Below, in pieces: positions 25,304-34,068 of a DNA stretch of 64,000 nt. Made by a program: the position numbers and the translations under genes. Within the stretch, counting starts at the first letter, position 1; each line of letters starts with the position of its first letter. The notes under the pieces are model-generated. The model was given only the letters and a program-made list of their open reading frames with translations. It was not told the DNA's origin and did no database searches. The stretch is from UBA1014 sp964344035 (GTDB taxonomy: Bacteria > SAR324 > NAC60-12), in NCBI GenBank assembly GCA_964344035.1, contig CAYFLK010000002.1, positions 79,975 to 143,974 on the forward strand. Direction: 5' to 3'.

Positions 25304-26047
25304 TTGGTGGAACTGACTCCTCTCACCATCACCGGATTGGTGCTGTGTTTTCTCTGGTCAGGCTTCATACGTTCCGGGTTGGGCTTTGGGGGGCTGGTGC
25401 TGACCCTTCCGTTTGCGCTGATGGTGGTTGACTCCCCGTTGCATATCCTGCCGGTAGCGATTGTGCATGCGTTCCTGATTGGGACCAGCACCATGCTCAC
25501 GGGATTCCACAACATAGACTGGCGCCGGCTGGGAAAGATAGTGCTGGTTGTTTCCGGACCGGTGGCCCTCGGCCTTTTAGGCCTGATCACGATACCGGAG
25601 AAGCTGCTCTTGTTGCTGGTCTTCGGCGTGGTTATGATTTACTCATTGCATTACATCCATCCTTTTATCCGCATCAGCGGCAGGGGTTGGTCTGACCTTG
25701 CTGCACTCATTCTGGGAGGCTACCTTTCCGGTCTTGCCCTGCTTGGTTCGCCCCTGATAGTCTCGGTGGCTGCCGGCTGGATTGAACGGCGCCGCCTGCG
25801 TGACAGCCTGCTCGCTCTCTGGGTGATCCTTGCCCCGCCGAAACTGGCTGTGCTTTATTTCTCCGGGGTTGACCTACACCTCGACTGGCAGTGGTGGCTG
25901 CTGCCGACCAACCTTGTCGGTCACTACCTCGGCTTGAAATTCCATGACTATCTCCTTGGCCTGCGTTCCTCCGGCTTCTACCGTTGGCTCGGGGTGACGC
26001 TGATGATCGTGGTGCTTGTCGGCATCGCACGCATGCTTTTCCGGTGA
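25304..26047 (+). CDS. TauE/SafE-family membrane permease, 247 aa
   Basis: About eight hydrophobic helices with the family features 'GLGFGGLVLTLPFALMV' near the N-terminus and 'GLALLGSPLIVSVAAGW' in the second half. Starts are TTG at 25304 or GTG at 25307. TauE/SafE proteins export sulfite, sulfoacetate or other sulfonate-derived anions, or act as general anion permeases. Lying 85 bases after the sulfo-lyase genes, it is a good candidate for exporting the sulfite they release. Confidence 0.8.
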   Translation: MVELTPLTITGLVLCFLWSGFIRSGLGFGGLVLTLPFALMVVDSPLHILPVAIVHAFLIGTSTMLTGFHNIDWRRLGKIVLVVSGPVALGLLGLITIPEKLLLLLVFGVVMIYSLHYIHPFIRISGRGWSDLAALILGGYLSGLALLGSPLIVSVAAGWIERRRLRDSLLALWVILAPPKLAVLYFSGVDLHLDWQWWLLPTNLVGHYLGLKFHDYLLGLRSSGFYRWLGVTLMIVVLVGIARMLFR

Positions 26048-26289
26048 GTCCATGACTCATTTTACACAAAAAAATCTCAACAAAAGGACTCGATATTAAT
26101 TTATTCAAAGTTTTTTGTTGATCTTTTAATTAGTTCCATTAAAAATAAGTAAATTCAAAACTCGCCCGTTGTTCCTCAGGCTGAGAGCCCACTTCAGATC
26201 TTCTGGAACTCCTACACACAATTCCAGCAAAATTCAGGCGCATCAACAACTGCGCTTACTCAGTTTCGTTACATCAGGAGTATCGAATC
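26048..26289. promoter_or_regulatory. Leader region of the ATP-citrate-lyase-like operon
   Basis: About 240 bases, very AT-rich from 26085 to 26160 (TTAATTTATTCAAAG, TTAATTAGTTCC, AAATAAGTAAATTC), which is the most likely promoter zone. No gene or hairpin terminator is convincing. Confidence 0.4.
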
Positions 26290-27570
26290 ATGCAGATTAC
26301 CGGAATGCACTGGGGTGCCAGGCTTCTCAAGTACGTGGGGTTCCCGACCTCGGAAGTGTTGGGACCGGAGGCTAGTCCTGATGAGATCAAGGGTCTCATA
26401 GACAGGCACGGAGGGGTGTTGGTCAAACCGATTTTCAAAGGCGGGGTAGGCAAGAAAGGCAAGGCCGGGCTGATCGGCAAAGCCACCGACGTGGCCACGG
26501 CAATGAAGGAGAAGGAGCGTCTTTATTTTGCCGAACACAGTCATGACAACACCTACGCCAAGGCTGAAGGGGTTACATTCGAAGGCCTCGTTCCTTCGGA
26601 TTATGAAATCTACTGTTCCATCACCGACAGCACACGGTACCGGGCTCCGGCGATCACCATTACCCACCATGGCGGCATGGACATCGAGGAACTGGGAGAG
26701 GACAAGATCGTCAACGTGCCCTTCGACTCCCTGACCGGGTTCAAGGGGTTTGTGGTTAACAATTCCCTGCAGCGTATCAATGCTCCGAACGAAATCGTCA
26801 GCCCACTGGTGCAGAACCTCCCCAAGCTGTGGGACCTGTACCACAATTACGGCATGAGCATGCTGGAACTCAACCCGATTCGCATGCTTGACAAAGGAGG
26901 CGGAAGGCTGGTGCCGGTGGCCTGCGATTTCAAATGCTCGTTTGATACGGACGACCCTAACTGGAAAAGGCTCAACCTGCCCTCCAGCCTGGATGTATCC
27001 AGCTATTCTCAGTTTGAAATGGAGGTGAACCAGCTGCGCACATACCAGGGGCAATCTGATGTGTTTGTCACCAACGAAAGCGGCACAATCACCGCCATGA
27101 CTTTCGGTGGCGGCGCCAACGCCATGGTGACTGAGCTGCTTGGGGATCGGGGCACCATCTCATCGGATTTCGGCGGCAATCCCCCCTACCAGAAAATGTT
27201 CGACATCAGCCGCATCACCTTCAAATACTGGCTGAAGCGGAGCAACGTGCTTTTCATCATCGGAGGCAAGGCCAACAACACCGATATCTTCGAGACTTTC
27301 CGGGCCATGGCTGATGCCTTGCGCGAATACTTCAACAATGTGGGGCCTACGCCGCTATACGTGGTCGTTGGGCGTGGAGGACCGAACCTGGTGCGCGGGA
27401 TGGGTTACATGCGTGATACCCTGGATGCATTGGGACTTCCCTACCGCATCTTCGGTCATGACTCTGCCATGAGCTGGGTTGTGAACTACGCGATGAAGAT
27501 CGACGACTGGATGGCTAACGGAGGCCACGCGGAGATTGCCGGAATCCTTGGGATAAATGAAGAGCAGTGA
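26290..27570 (+). CDS. ATP-citrate-lyase-like small subunit (ATP-grasp plus citrate-binding), 426 aa
   Basis: Collinear with the N-terminal half of animal ATP-citrate lyase and bacterial AclB: an ATP-grasp with 'VLVKPIFKGGVGKKGKAG' and 'MSMLELNPIRML' (metal-binding Glu/Asn, as in 'YLEINPL'), then a citrate-binding domain with 'AMTFGGGANAMV', 'LFIIGGKANNTDIFETF' and 'VVGRGGPNLVRGMGYM' (Arg that grips the tricarboxylate in ACLY is kept). It should phosphorylate the partner's histidine with ATP and help form citryl-CoA or a related acyl-CoA. A strong partner gene follows after 12 bases. Related type II ACLs are known from Magnetococcus and tubeworm symbionts; assignment to that type is from memory. 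Confidence 0.8.
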   Translation: MQITGMHWGARLLKYVGFPTSEVLGPEASPDEIKGLIDRHGGVLVKPIFKGGVGKKGKAGLIGKATDVATAMKEKERLYFAEHSHDNTYAKAEGVTFEGLVPSDYEIYCSITDSTRYRAPAITITHHGGMDIEELGEDKIVNVPFDSLTGFKGFVVNNSLQRINAPNEIVSPLVQNLPKLWDLYHNYGMSMLELNPIRMLDKGGGRLVPVACDFKCSFDTDDPNWKRLNLPSSLDVSSYSQFEMEVNQLRTYQGQSDVFVTNESGTITAMTFGGGANAMVTELLGDRGTISSDFGGNPPYQKMFDISRITFKYWLKRSNVLFIIGGKANNTDIFETFRAMADALREYFNNVGPTPLYVVVGRGGPNLVRGMGYMRDTLDALGLPYRIFGHDSAMSWVVNYAMKIDDWMANGGHAEIAGILGINEEQ

Positions 27571-27582
27571 GGAAAAATTGAT

Positions 27583-30372
27583 ATGGGCAACTACTGGAGA
27601 CGAGCAATGAGCACTGGTTTTGAACTGAATCGCGGATACAACATCCATCCCCGCGGAGTTGATGCTTTTTCAGATTATTTCGTGGGCATCAGTTCACTGG
27701 CATCCGTTGCCACCAAAAACGACAGGGTGTGTGTGCTCAATATACTGGGCGGTGAGAGCCGCTCGGTGACTCCCACCAGTCACGCGTATTCAGGCGGCAA
27801 CGTTGTCTGCGGCACCCAGCCCGGGAGATCAGGTTCAAAACTTAAAACCACGGGGGGTGACATACCGGTTTACAACAACGTGGTAGAAGCGCTGGGGGCC
27901 GGTCACAGGTTCAACACCGCGGTGGTTTACGTGCCTCCTGCCGGAGTAAAGGATGCGGTGATCGAAGCGGTGCGTGTCAACCCCGAGATTCTCAAGGTGG
28001 TGATTGTCACAGAAAAGGTGCCCCTCAGGGATGCCCGCATCATCCGCTCATATTGCCAGCAGCGAGGTGTGGACGTCTTCGGCGCAAACTGCCTGGGGGT
28101 TGCTGATGCACATAACAAGGTGCGCATCGGGGGCGCCCTTGGCGGAAGCAAGCCGGAGGAATCGCTGGTGCCGGGTTCAGTGGCCGTGTATTCCAACTCC
28201 GGCAATTTCACCACCACAATCGCCGTCTACCTGCTTACTAGGGGCTGGGGAACCACTACCTCTGTATCTTCCGGTAAGGACGTATACATCCATTACGCCG
28301 CACCGGAGTTCGTTCATGCCTTTCACAACGACGCCCGCTCCAAGGCGGCGGTTATTTATATCGAACCGGGAGGCTATTATGAAGCGGATATCAACTTTCA
28401 CAAGCCGGTAGTAGCATGCGTGGTAGGCCGCTGGAAGGCAAAACTTACCAGGGCCTGCGGCCATGCCGGGGCAATCGCCGGTTCCGGGGACAGTGCTGAA
28501 TCCAAGGAGAGGTGGTTCATGGATAAATTTGGCGTGGATGACATCTACACTCCGGAGAATCCCGTCTATTCAGCCAGGGGCGCGGTGGTGACCAACATCG
28601 CCCACGTGCCTGAGGCTTTGACTGCGGTGATGGAGGCAAACGGCGCAAAGTCAGACTTTGCCCCTAAAGGGGATCTCTCACTCAAGTGCTGGTTCACCAA
28701 CGACCAGGGAATTCTGCTTCCGGAAGAACTGGCAATCCCCGTAGTTGAAGCGGTTCAGCCTTATGGCGAGCACATCGATATACTGAACGAGCAGGTGGGC
28801 CTGATCCAGCCTCGTCAAACCCTTAAGGATGCCTCCGGGGCCACGATGATGGATCCCAAGAGCCAGGTGACCCGGATTCACGGGGTGAGTGTGTTGGATT
28901 CCACCGCAAAGAGTTTCGAGGAAAACCTGGTTCATGCTCTGCTGCGCAGCTATCCGGACGAATCCGGGCGCGAAATGACAAACGTTGTATTAAACGCATA
29001 TGTCAATCAGGTTTACTCTCAGGGGCTCCTTGCCGCTGATGCAGCACGCAAGTCGGGAAACAGCCCAAACACAGCCCTCGCTGCCGCTGTGGCAGGGGTA
29101 GGTCCGGATATGTTAAAACCCGCGCAGTCGGCAATCCGCACCCTGGTGGAATTGTTCAAAGATACGGTTCTTCGCAATCCGGGCGAAACCGGGTTCGATT
29201 TTTCAACCCAGTTTAAAGCAGCGTTGAAAGGAAAAGCAGCGGAGGACCTGGTGACCAAGGATGAAGCAAATCTGGGACAAACCATGCTCGATGCCATGGC
29301 GGCACGTGGGGTTCAATCGGTTTTCATTGATTTTTTGAATGCCTGGGCTGAAGAGACCGGACACGCCATAAGCGCTCACGCGGTAATGGGTGCGGTTGCG
29401 TGCCACTTGGCATGGAACGGCCTGATGTACAAGCGGTTGTCATTGAACTCACTTTACAACTTGCCCTGGCATTTACGGGTTTTCAGTGTGCTGATTGGGG
29501 CATCGGTGGAAAAGGACCGGCAGGGGGAGGAACACTTCTGCGGAGTTTCCACAAGTGAATTGCTGGGCGAATGGAGTTTCACGGAAACCGCATACCTGGC
29601 ACTGCTTGACGCAAGACCGACGACCGAGGAACTTTTCACTCTACAAATTATCCTGGGCATGGTGATTTCCAACGGCCCGGGGACTATCTCCGCTCAGGGA
29701 GCCAAGGGAGCGGTCAGCGCCGACGGGCCTGAAGCGCCGGGACGGGTGCAGATCAACAAGGGCTACATCGGTTTCCTGTCACACACCGGATATGCCCACG
29801 GCGGCAATGGCTACGAGGCCATGACTTTCCTGATGGAGCGCTTCAGAGAGGTTGGTCTGGTCGATCCCGGGGCTGAAGATCACGGGCTAGACCTGGCGCA
29901 GATGGCGCTCGATTACGCAAAAGAATACAAAAAGTACAAGGTCCGGGCGAAGGCGGAAGGGGAACTCTCGTACTGGAAAATCCCATGCATCAGCCACCCG
30001 GTTTTTAAAGGCAAAAAGGTGAACCACGATCCCCGGGAAGTTTTTGTCAACAACCTGCTTTCTCAACGCGGACAGTACAATGCTTTCCTTGAGTTTTACC
30101 ACGAGTTGGTTGAAGCGCTTTTCAAGACCGGGGTCAGTAATAATGTATACTGTGTCAACGTTGATGCGGTAATCGCGGTGTTGTTGCTGAAGATGTTGTG
30201 GAAACCATACCAGGATGGCGAGATTTCCGAAAAAGCGCTGGAAAACGCGGCTTTCACCGTGTTTCTATTCGGACGGATGATCGGAAGTTCCGCGGAGATT
30301 GATGATCACATCAACCGGGGCAGAAATATGGATACCCGGACTCCATCAAGCAAATGTCGATTCGTGGGGTAA
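27583..30372 (+). CDS. ATP-citrate-lyase-like large subunit with two citrate-synthase-like domains, 929 aa
   Basis: Residues 1-435 match the CoA-binding/CoA-ligase half of ACLY and succinyl-CoA synthetase alpha: 'VAVYSNSGNFTTTIAVYL', the phospho-histidine loop 'CGHAGAIAGSG' (His294) and 'NQVGLIQPRQ'-type ligase end. Residues about 660-929 align with the ACLY citrate-synthase-homology domain: 'ISNGPGTISAQGAKG' (Asn697 where ACLY has catalytic His), His805 in 'CISHPVFKGKK', Asp861 in 'NVDAVIAV' and a final 'FGRMIGSSAEIDDH'. Residues about 440-660 look like a second, degenerate copy of the same domain ('AISAHAVMGAV' with His599 in place of Asp). Usual bacterial AclA is near 600 residues. I infer citryl-CoA or similar ligase/lyase activity, substrate unproven. 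Confidence 0.75.
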   Translation: MGNYWRRAMSTGFELNRGYNIHPRGVDAFSDYFVGISSLASVATKNDRVCVLNILGGESRSVTPTSHAYSGGNVVCGTQPGRSGSKLKTTGGDIPVYNNVVEALGAGHRFNTAVVYVPPAGVKDAVIEAVRVNPEILKVVIVTEKVPLRDARIIRSYCQQRGVDVFGANCLGVADAHNKVRIGGALGGSKPEESLVPGSVAVYSNSGNFTTTIAVYLLTRGWGTTTSVSSGKDVYIHYAAPEFVHAFHNDARSKAAVIYIEPGGYYEADINFHKPVVACVVGRWKAKLTRACGHAGAIAGSGDSAESKERWFMDKFGVDDIYTPENPVYSARGAVVTNIAHVPEALTAVMEANGAKSDFAPKGDLSLKCWFTNDQGILLPEELAIPVVEAVQPYGEHIDILNEQVGLIQPRQTLKDASGATMMDPKSQVTRIHGVSVLDSTAKSFEENLVHALLRSYPDESGREMTNVVLNAYVNQVYSQGLLAADAARKSGNSPNTALAAAVAGVGPDMLKPAQSAIRTLVELFKDTVLRNPGETGFDFSTQFKAALKGKAAEDLVTKDEANLGQTMLDAMAARGVQSVFIDFLNAWAEETGHAISAHAVMGAVACHLAWNGLMYKRLSLNSLYNLPWHLRVFSVLIGASVEKDRQGEEHFCGVSTSELLGEWSFTETAYLALLDARPTTEELFTLQIILGMVISNGPGTISAQGAKGAVSADGPEAPGRVQINKGYIGFLSHTGYAHGGNGYEAMTFLMERFREVGLVDPGAEDHGLDLAQMALDYAKEYKKYKVRAKAEGELSYWKIPCISHPVFKGKKVNHDPREVFVNNLLSQRGQYNAFLEFYHELVEALFKTGVSNNVYCVNVDAVIAVLLLKMLWKPYQDGEISEKALENAAFTVFLFGRMIGSSAEIDDHINRGRNMDTRTPSSKCRFVG

Positions 30373-30483
30373 TACGTGAAAAGGTGACGAAACGGAGGAT
30401 TTTATTTTTGTACAGACAAATAAAGGGAGATAATATATGATATTATTCATCGCATTAAATCAGTTAAGTATCAGATCATTTGC

Positions 30484-30512
30484 TTGACATTCAGGCATTC
30501 CTTGCCTAGTAT
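30484..30512 (+). promoter_or_regulatory. Sigma70-type promoter of frdABCD
   Basis: TTGACA (30484-30489), 17-base spacer, TAGTAT (30507-30512). It lies 258 bases before frdA, implying a long leader. A closely similar promoter precedes the sdh module at 36151. No gene is supported in 30373-30769; a short frame at 30565-30750 lacks a ribosome-binding site and any family resemblance. Confidence 0.65.
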
Positions 30513-30769
30513 CTTGCCCACTCGCCCAAATTAATTCGCCCGCTTAAAAACACCCTGTCATGCAGTGTGCCCTGTTTCCATGAGGACAAGGCAGGGTTCC
30601 ACAGATTCTAAGTTTCCCCGTGAAGACATGGGGAGAAGCGACTTTTCACAACAAAAATATTTAAAGTGCGATGAACCTGTCATGCCGAAGGCTCATCCCG
30701 GGGATCAAGATGAAGATAATGAAATTCTGTGTTTTTACATATCAAACTAATGTTTGCAGGTAGTTTCTG

Positions 30770-32530
30770 ATGGCTCTTCAGTATGATGTCGTGATTGTGG
30801 GAGGAGGAGGCGCCGGATTAAGAGCGGCCATCGCAATCGCCGAAACAAACGCGGATCTGCAAATCGCGTTGGTGAGCAAGGTTTATCCGATGCGGAGCCA
30901 TACGGTTGCTGCCGAGGGTGGCGCCGCGGCAGTTATAAAAGGCAACGACAGTTTCGAAGATCACTGTAAGGACACCATTGTTGGAGGTGACTGGTTGGGT
31001 GATCAGGATGCGGTGGAACTGCTGGTGAGGGAAGCGCCTAACGAACTGATACAGATGGAACACTGGGGCTGCCCGTGGTCCAGAGAACCTGACGGTACGG
31101 TTGCTGTGCGCCCGTTTGGTGGAATGCTGATTGACCGAACCTGGTTTGCCGCGGACAAAACCGGTTTTCACCTGCTCCACACGCTTTTCCAGACTTCATT
31201 GAAATACAAAAATATCGTCCGTCATGTCGAATGGTTTGCCACCAAAATTCTGGTTGAAGACGGGAGATGCCATGGAGTGACTGCGATTGAACTGCGTTCC
31301 GGTACCCTGGAGGTGATTGCCGCAAAAGCGGTTATCATGTGTACCGGAGGCGCCGGACGTGTTTTCGCCTTCACTACCAACGGAGAGACAAAGACAGGCG
31401 ACGGAATGGCAATGTGCTACCGGGCCGGGATTCCCTTGAAGGACATGGAATTCGTTCAGTACCATCCCACCGGGCTGCCGGGATCAGGAATCTTGATTAC
31501 AGAGGCGGCGCGGGGAGAGGGGGGCATCATTGTCAACAAAAACGGGTACCGGTATCTCCAGGACTATGACTTGGGCAAGCCTCATGACCTTGACGATCCC
31601 CTGCATCCCGTCCACAAAAGCATGGAATTGGGGCCCAGGGACAGGTTAAGCCAGGCATTCATCAAGGAACAGGAAAAAGGAAACACAATCCCCGGGCCAT
31701 TCGGAGACGTCGTACACCTGGATATAAGGCATTTGGGCGAGAAGAAAATTGACAGGAAACTCCCATTTGTCAGGGAACTGGCAACAAAATACATGGGAAC
31801 AGACCCTGTTTACGAACCAATCCCTGTGCGTCCGGTTGTACACTACATGATGGGTGGAATCGATACAGATAAAGATGGTGGCACCATGCTGCCGGGACTT
31901 TTTGCGGCGGGTGAATGTGCCTGTGTATCGGTTAACGGAGCCAACCGCCTGGGGTCGAATTCACTTGCTGAAATCCTGGTCTATGGCGCCCGTGCAGGGA
32001 GAGCGGCGGCGGCCTTTGCCACCAAACATCCCCATGTTAATGTAGATGCCCTGGAAAAACAGGGGGCTGATGAACACGATAGAATCATCCGTGATTTCCT
32101 GCATGAAGAGGGCGGAACCGAACGGGTCTCCAACCTCCGCAATGAAATGCATCATATCATGGAACAGAGTGTGGGTATTTTCCGGTCAGAGGCGAGTATG
32201 AAGGAAGCCGGCAACAAGATCGAGGAAGTTAAAGACCGGTTTTCTTCAATCCACATCGAGGATAAAAGTCTGCATTTCAACACTGAACTACTTTTGGCTT
32301 TGGAACTGGAATACATGATCGATGTGGCCGAAGCAATCATTTTCAGCGCGTTGGCAAGGAAGGAAAGTCGGGGTTCACACCAGCGCACAGACTTTCCTGT
32401 CCGGGATGATGAGAATTTTCTGTGCCACACACTTGCTTACCGAACCGAAGCCGGCAGCCGCATCGAATACAAGGACGTCGTTATTACTCAATGGCCGCCG
32501 GGAGAACGAGTTTACGGATTAGAGGAGTGA
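30770..32530 (+). CDS. frdA: Fumarate reductase flavoprotein subunit, 586 aa
   Basis: Very close to E. coli FrdA along its length: FAD-binding 'VVIVGGGGAGLRAA', covalent flavin His44 in 'YPMRSHTVAAEGG', 'GCPWSREPDGTVAVRPFGG', 'EFVQYHPTGLPGSGIL', 'GYRYLQDYDLG', 'GANRLGSNSL' and 'ARKESRGSHQRTDFP'. It reduces fumarate to succinate with electrons from FrdB. First gene of a complete frdABCD operon, directly downstream of the ATP-citrate-lyase-like genes. It lacks only the Lys/Ala-rich tail of the E. coli protein. Confidence 0.95.
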   Translation: MALQYDVVIVGGGGAGLRAAIAIAETNADLQIALVSKVYPMRSHTVAAEGGAAAVIKGNDSFEDHCKDTIVGGDWLGDQDAVELLVREAPNELIQMEHWGCPWSREPDGTVAVRPFGGMLIDRTWFAADKTGFHLLHTLFQTSLKYKNIVRHVEWFATKILVEDGRCHGVTAIELRSGTLEVIAAKAVIMCTGGAGRVFAFTTNGETKTGDGMAMCYRAGIPLKDMEFVQYHPTGLPGSGILITEAARGEGGIIVNKNGYRYLQDYDLGKPHDLDDPLHPVHKSMELGPRDRLSQAFIKEQEKGNTIPGPFGDVVHLDIRHLGEKKIDRKLPFVRELATKYMGTDPVYEPIPVRPVVHYMMGGIDTDKDGGTMLPGLFAAGECACVSVNGANRLGSNSLAEILVYGARAGRAAAAFATKHPHVNVDALEKQGADEHDRIIRDFLHEEGGTERVSNLRNEMHHIMEQSVGIFRSEASMKEAGNKIEEVKDRFSSIHIEDKSLHFNTELLLALELEYMIDVAEAIIFSALARKESRGSHQRTDFPVRDDENFLCHTLAYRTEAGSRIEYKDVVITQWPPGERVYGLEE

Positions 32531-32532
32531 AG

Positions 32533-33285
32533 TTGTCTGAAACAGTTGAAATTGAAATTTTCCGGTTCCGTCCGGAAAAGGAAAACGAACCTTTTTTCCA
32601 GAGTTATGAAGTTCCCTACAGGGAAGACTGGGTGGTTCTCGATGCCATTAACTACATCAAGGATGAACTTGACGGCACCCTGTCATACCGCTGGTCATGC
32701 CGGATGGGGGTCTGTGGAAGTTGCGGAATGATGGTCAACGGCGTGCCTAAACTGACCTGCTCGGCTTTTCTGAAAGACTATTCATCCCGGAAAATTCGTG
32801 TTGAGCCCTTGCATGGATTCCCGGTGGAACGCGACCTTATCTTCGAGATGCACGACTTCGTGGATAAACTGACCGAAGTCAAACCTTTTATTATCAGAAA
32901 AAAAGGTGAGGAAAAACCAGTTGAAGAAGGTGAATATCTCCAGTCACCATCACAACTGGCTCATTTTAAACAGTACACCCTGTGCATCAATTGTATGCTC
33001 TGCTACGCGGCGTGTCCCATATATGCGATGAACTCAAGCTATGTAGGACCCGCTGCAATCGCTCTGGCTCAGCGTTACAATCTTGATTCACGGGACCAGG
33101 GGCGTAAACATCGCAAGGAAGTGATTGACAGTCACAAGGGGATTTGGGAATGCACCTTTGTCGGCGAATGCAGCGCGGTGTGTCCTGAAGGAGTAGACCC
33201 TGCGGCTGCGATTCAGCGGGCAAAGGTGTCCAGCACCCTGGACTGGTTCAAGGAAACGATGATCCCATGGAGCAAGACAGAATGA
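32533..33285 (+). CDS. frdB: Fumarate reductase iron-sulfur subunit, about 250 aa
   Basis: Three cluster motifs as in E. coli FrdB: [2Fe-2S] 'CRMGVCGSCGMMVNG' with a fourth Cys after 'PKLT'; [4Fe-4S] 'CINCMLCYAACP'; [3Fe-4S] 'CTFVGECSAVCPEGVDP'. The frame is open far upstream inside frdA, so the start is set by spacing: TTG at 32533 follows GGAG by five bases, giving a protein of E. coli length; GTG at 32527 overlapping the frdA stop is the alternative. It passes electrons from quinol at FrdCD to FrdA. Confidence 0.92.
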   Translation: MSETVEIEIFRFRPEKENEPFFQSYEVPYREDWVVLDAINYIKDELDGTLSYRWSCRMGVCGSCGMMVNGVPKLTCSAFLKDYSSRKIRVEPLHGFPVERDLIFEMHDFVDKLTEVKPFIIRKKGEEKPVEEGEYLQSPSQLAHFKQYTLCINCMLCYAACPIYAMNSSYVGPAAIALAQRYNLDSRDQGRKHRKEVIDSHKGIWECTFVGECSAVCPEGVDPAAAIQRAKVSSTLDWFKETMIPWSKTE

Positions 33286-33674
33286 CTTCCTACATCAGAC
33301 CTTATCCAAAAACCTGGTGGCTGGAAAGAAGACCCTACTTCTTCTTTGTGATCCGCGAATTTACCAGTCTGTTTGTCGCAGGATACTGCCTGTTTCTTCT
33401 GGTTTTACTTTTTAAACTGGGAGACAGCAGGGAACCATATACACAGGTGGTTTCATTTTTACAGTCCCCAGTCATCCTGGTTGTTCATATTATTTTTTTT
33501 ATTTTTGTATTCTATCATGCCTTCTCGTGGTTTAACTTAACTCCGAAGATTCTTGTACTCCATTTGGGTGAGGATAGAGTCCCGGAAATTATCATCTCCG
33601 GAGCAGTCTATTTAGCCTGGATAGCTGTATCGATACTAATCTACTGGCTTATATTCGGAGCTTTGTCATGGTGA
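33282..33674 (+). CDS. frdC: Fumarate reductase membrane anchor subunit C, 130 aa
   Basis: The start ATG overlaps the frdB stop (ATGA); an in-frame start 15 bases earlier is possible. 'SYIRPYPKTWW' matches the FrdC N-terminus, 'FFVIREFT' holds the Glu that in E. coli (Glu29) lies at the quinol site, and three membrane helices follow (about 25-50, 65-90, 105-130). 'VSFLQSPVILVVHIIF' corresponds to 'VDFLQNPVIVIINLI' of E. coli. With FrdD it holds FrdAB to the inner membrane and oxidises menaquinol. Confidence 0.9.
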   Translation: MTSYIRPYPKTWWLERRPYFFFVIREFTSLFVAGYCLFLLVLLFKLGDSREPYTQVVSFLQSPVILVVHIIFFIFVFYHAFSWFNLTPKILVLHLGEDRVPEIIISGAVYLAWIAVSILIYWLIFGALSW

Positions 33675-34018
33675 AATCCATCAAACCCTTCATGTGGTTT
33701 TTGTTTTCCGCGGGAGGTATGATTTCAGCAATGCTGTTTCCTGTCCTCCTCATCATTACCGGAGTTATTATACCTTATGAATTAACAGGAGAATCAGTTT
33801 CTTCTTTGCAAAGAATTCAACATGCTGTACATAATCCAATTATAAAAACGATAATATTTTTCGTGATTTCACTGCCGTTTTATCACTGGGCGCATCGTTT
33901 CCGCTTTACACTGATTGACATGGGCCTGAAGCCTTTCAGTTTAATGATATCCACAATCTGTTATGGTGGCGCTGTAATCGGCACCATAATGACCGCTTTT
34001 ATTCTCTGGGGAATATGA
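33668..34018 (+). CDS. frdD: Fumarate reductase membrane anchor subunit D, 116 aa
   Basis: Overlaps frdC by seven bases. Three membrane helices; 'PFMWFLFSAGGMISAMLFPVL' and 'FYHWAHRFRFTLIDMGLK' match FrdD, including the His of 'HRFRF...D' in the quinol-binding region of the family. It is 116 residues against 119 in E. coli. The gene is more AT-rich than its neighbours, as expected for a membrane protein. Last gene of the canonical frd operon, though the small gene 50 bases downstream may be co-transcribed. Confidence 0.88.
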   Translation: MVKSIKPFMWFLFSAGGMISAMLFPVLLIITGVIIPYELTGESVSSLQRIQHAVHNPIIKTIIFFVISLPFYHWAHRFRFTLIDMGLKPFSLMISTICYGGAVIGTIMTAFILWGI

Positions 34019-34068
34019 CCCCTTTCACAGTATTGAAAACAAAGTTTTGAAATTAATAAAGGAATAAC

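Noticed and set aside
26290..27570. Succinyl-CoA synthetase or malate-CoA ligase beta subunit
   Set aside because: The C-terminal citrate-binding-like domain and collinearity with ATP-citrate lyase fit better, though substrate remains unproven.
30565..30750. 61-codon frame between the ATP-citrate-lyase-like genes and frdA
   Set aside because: GTG start without a ribosome-binding site, no motif, and it lies in the long frd leader; probably chance.
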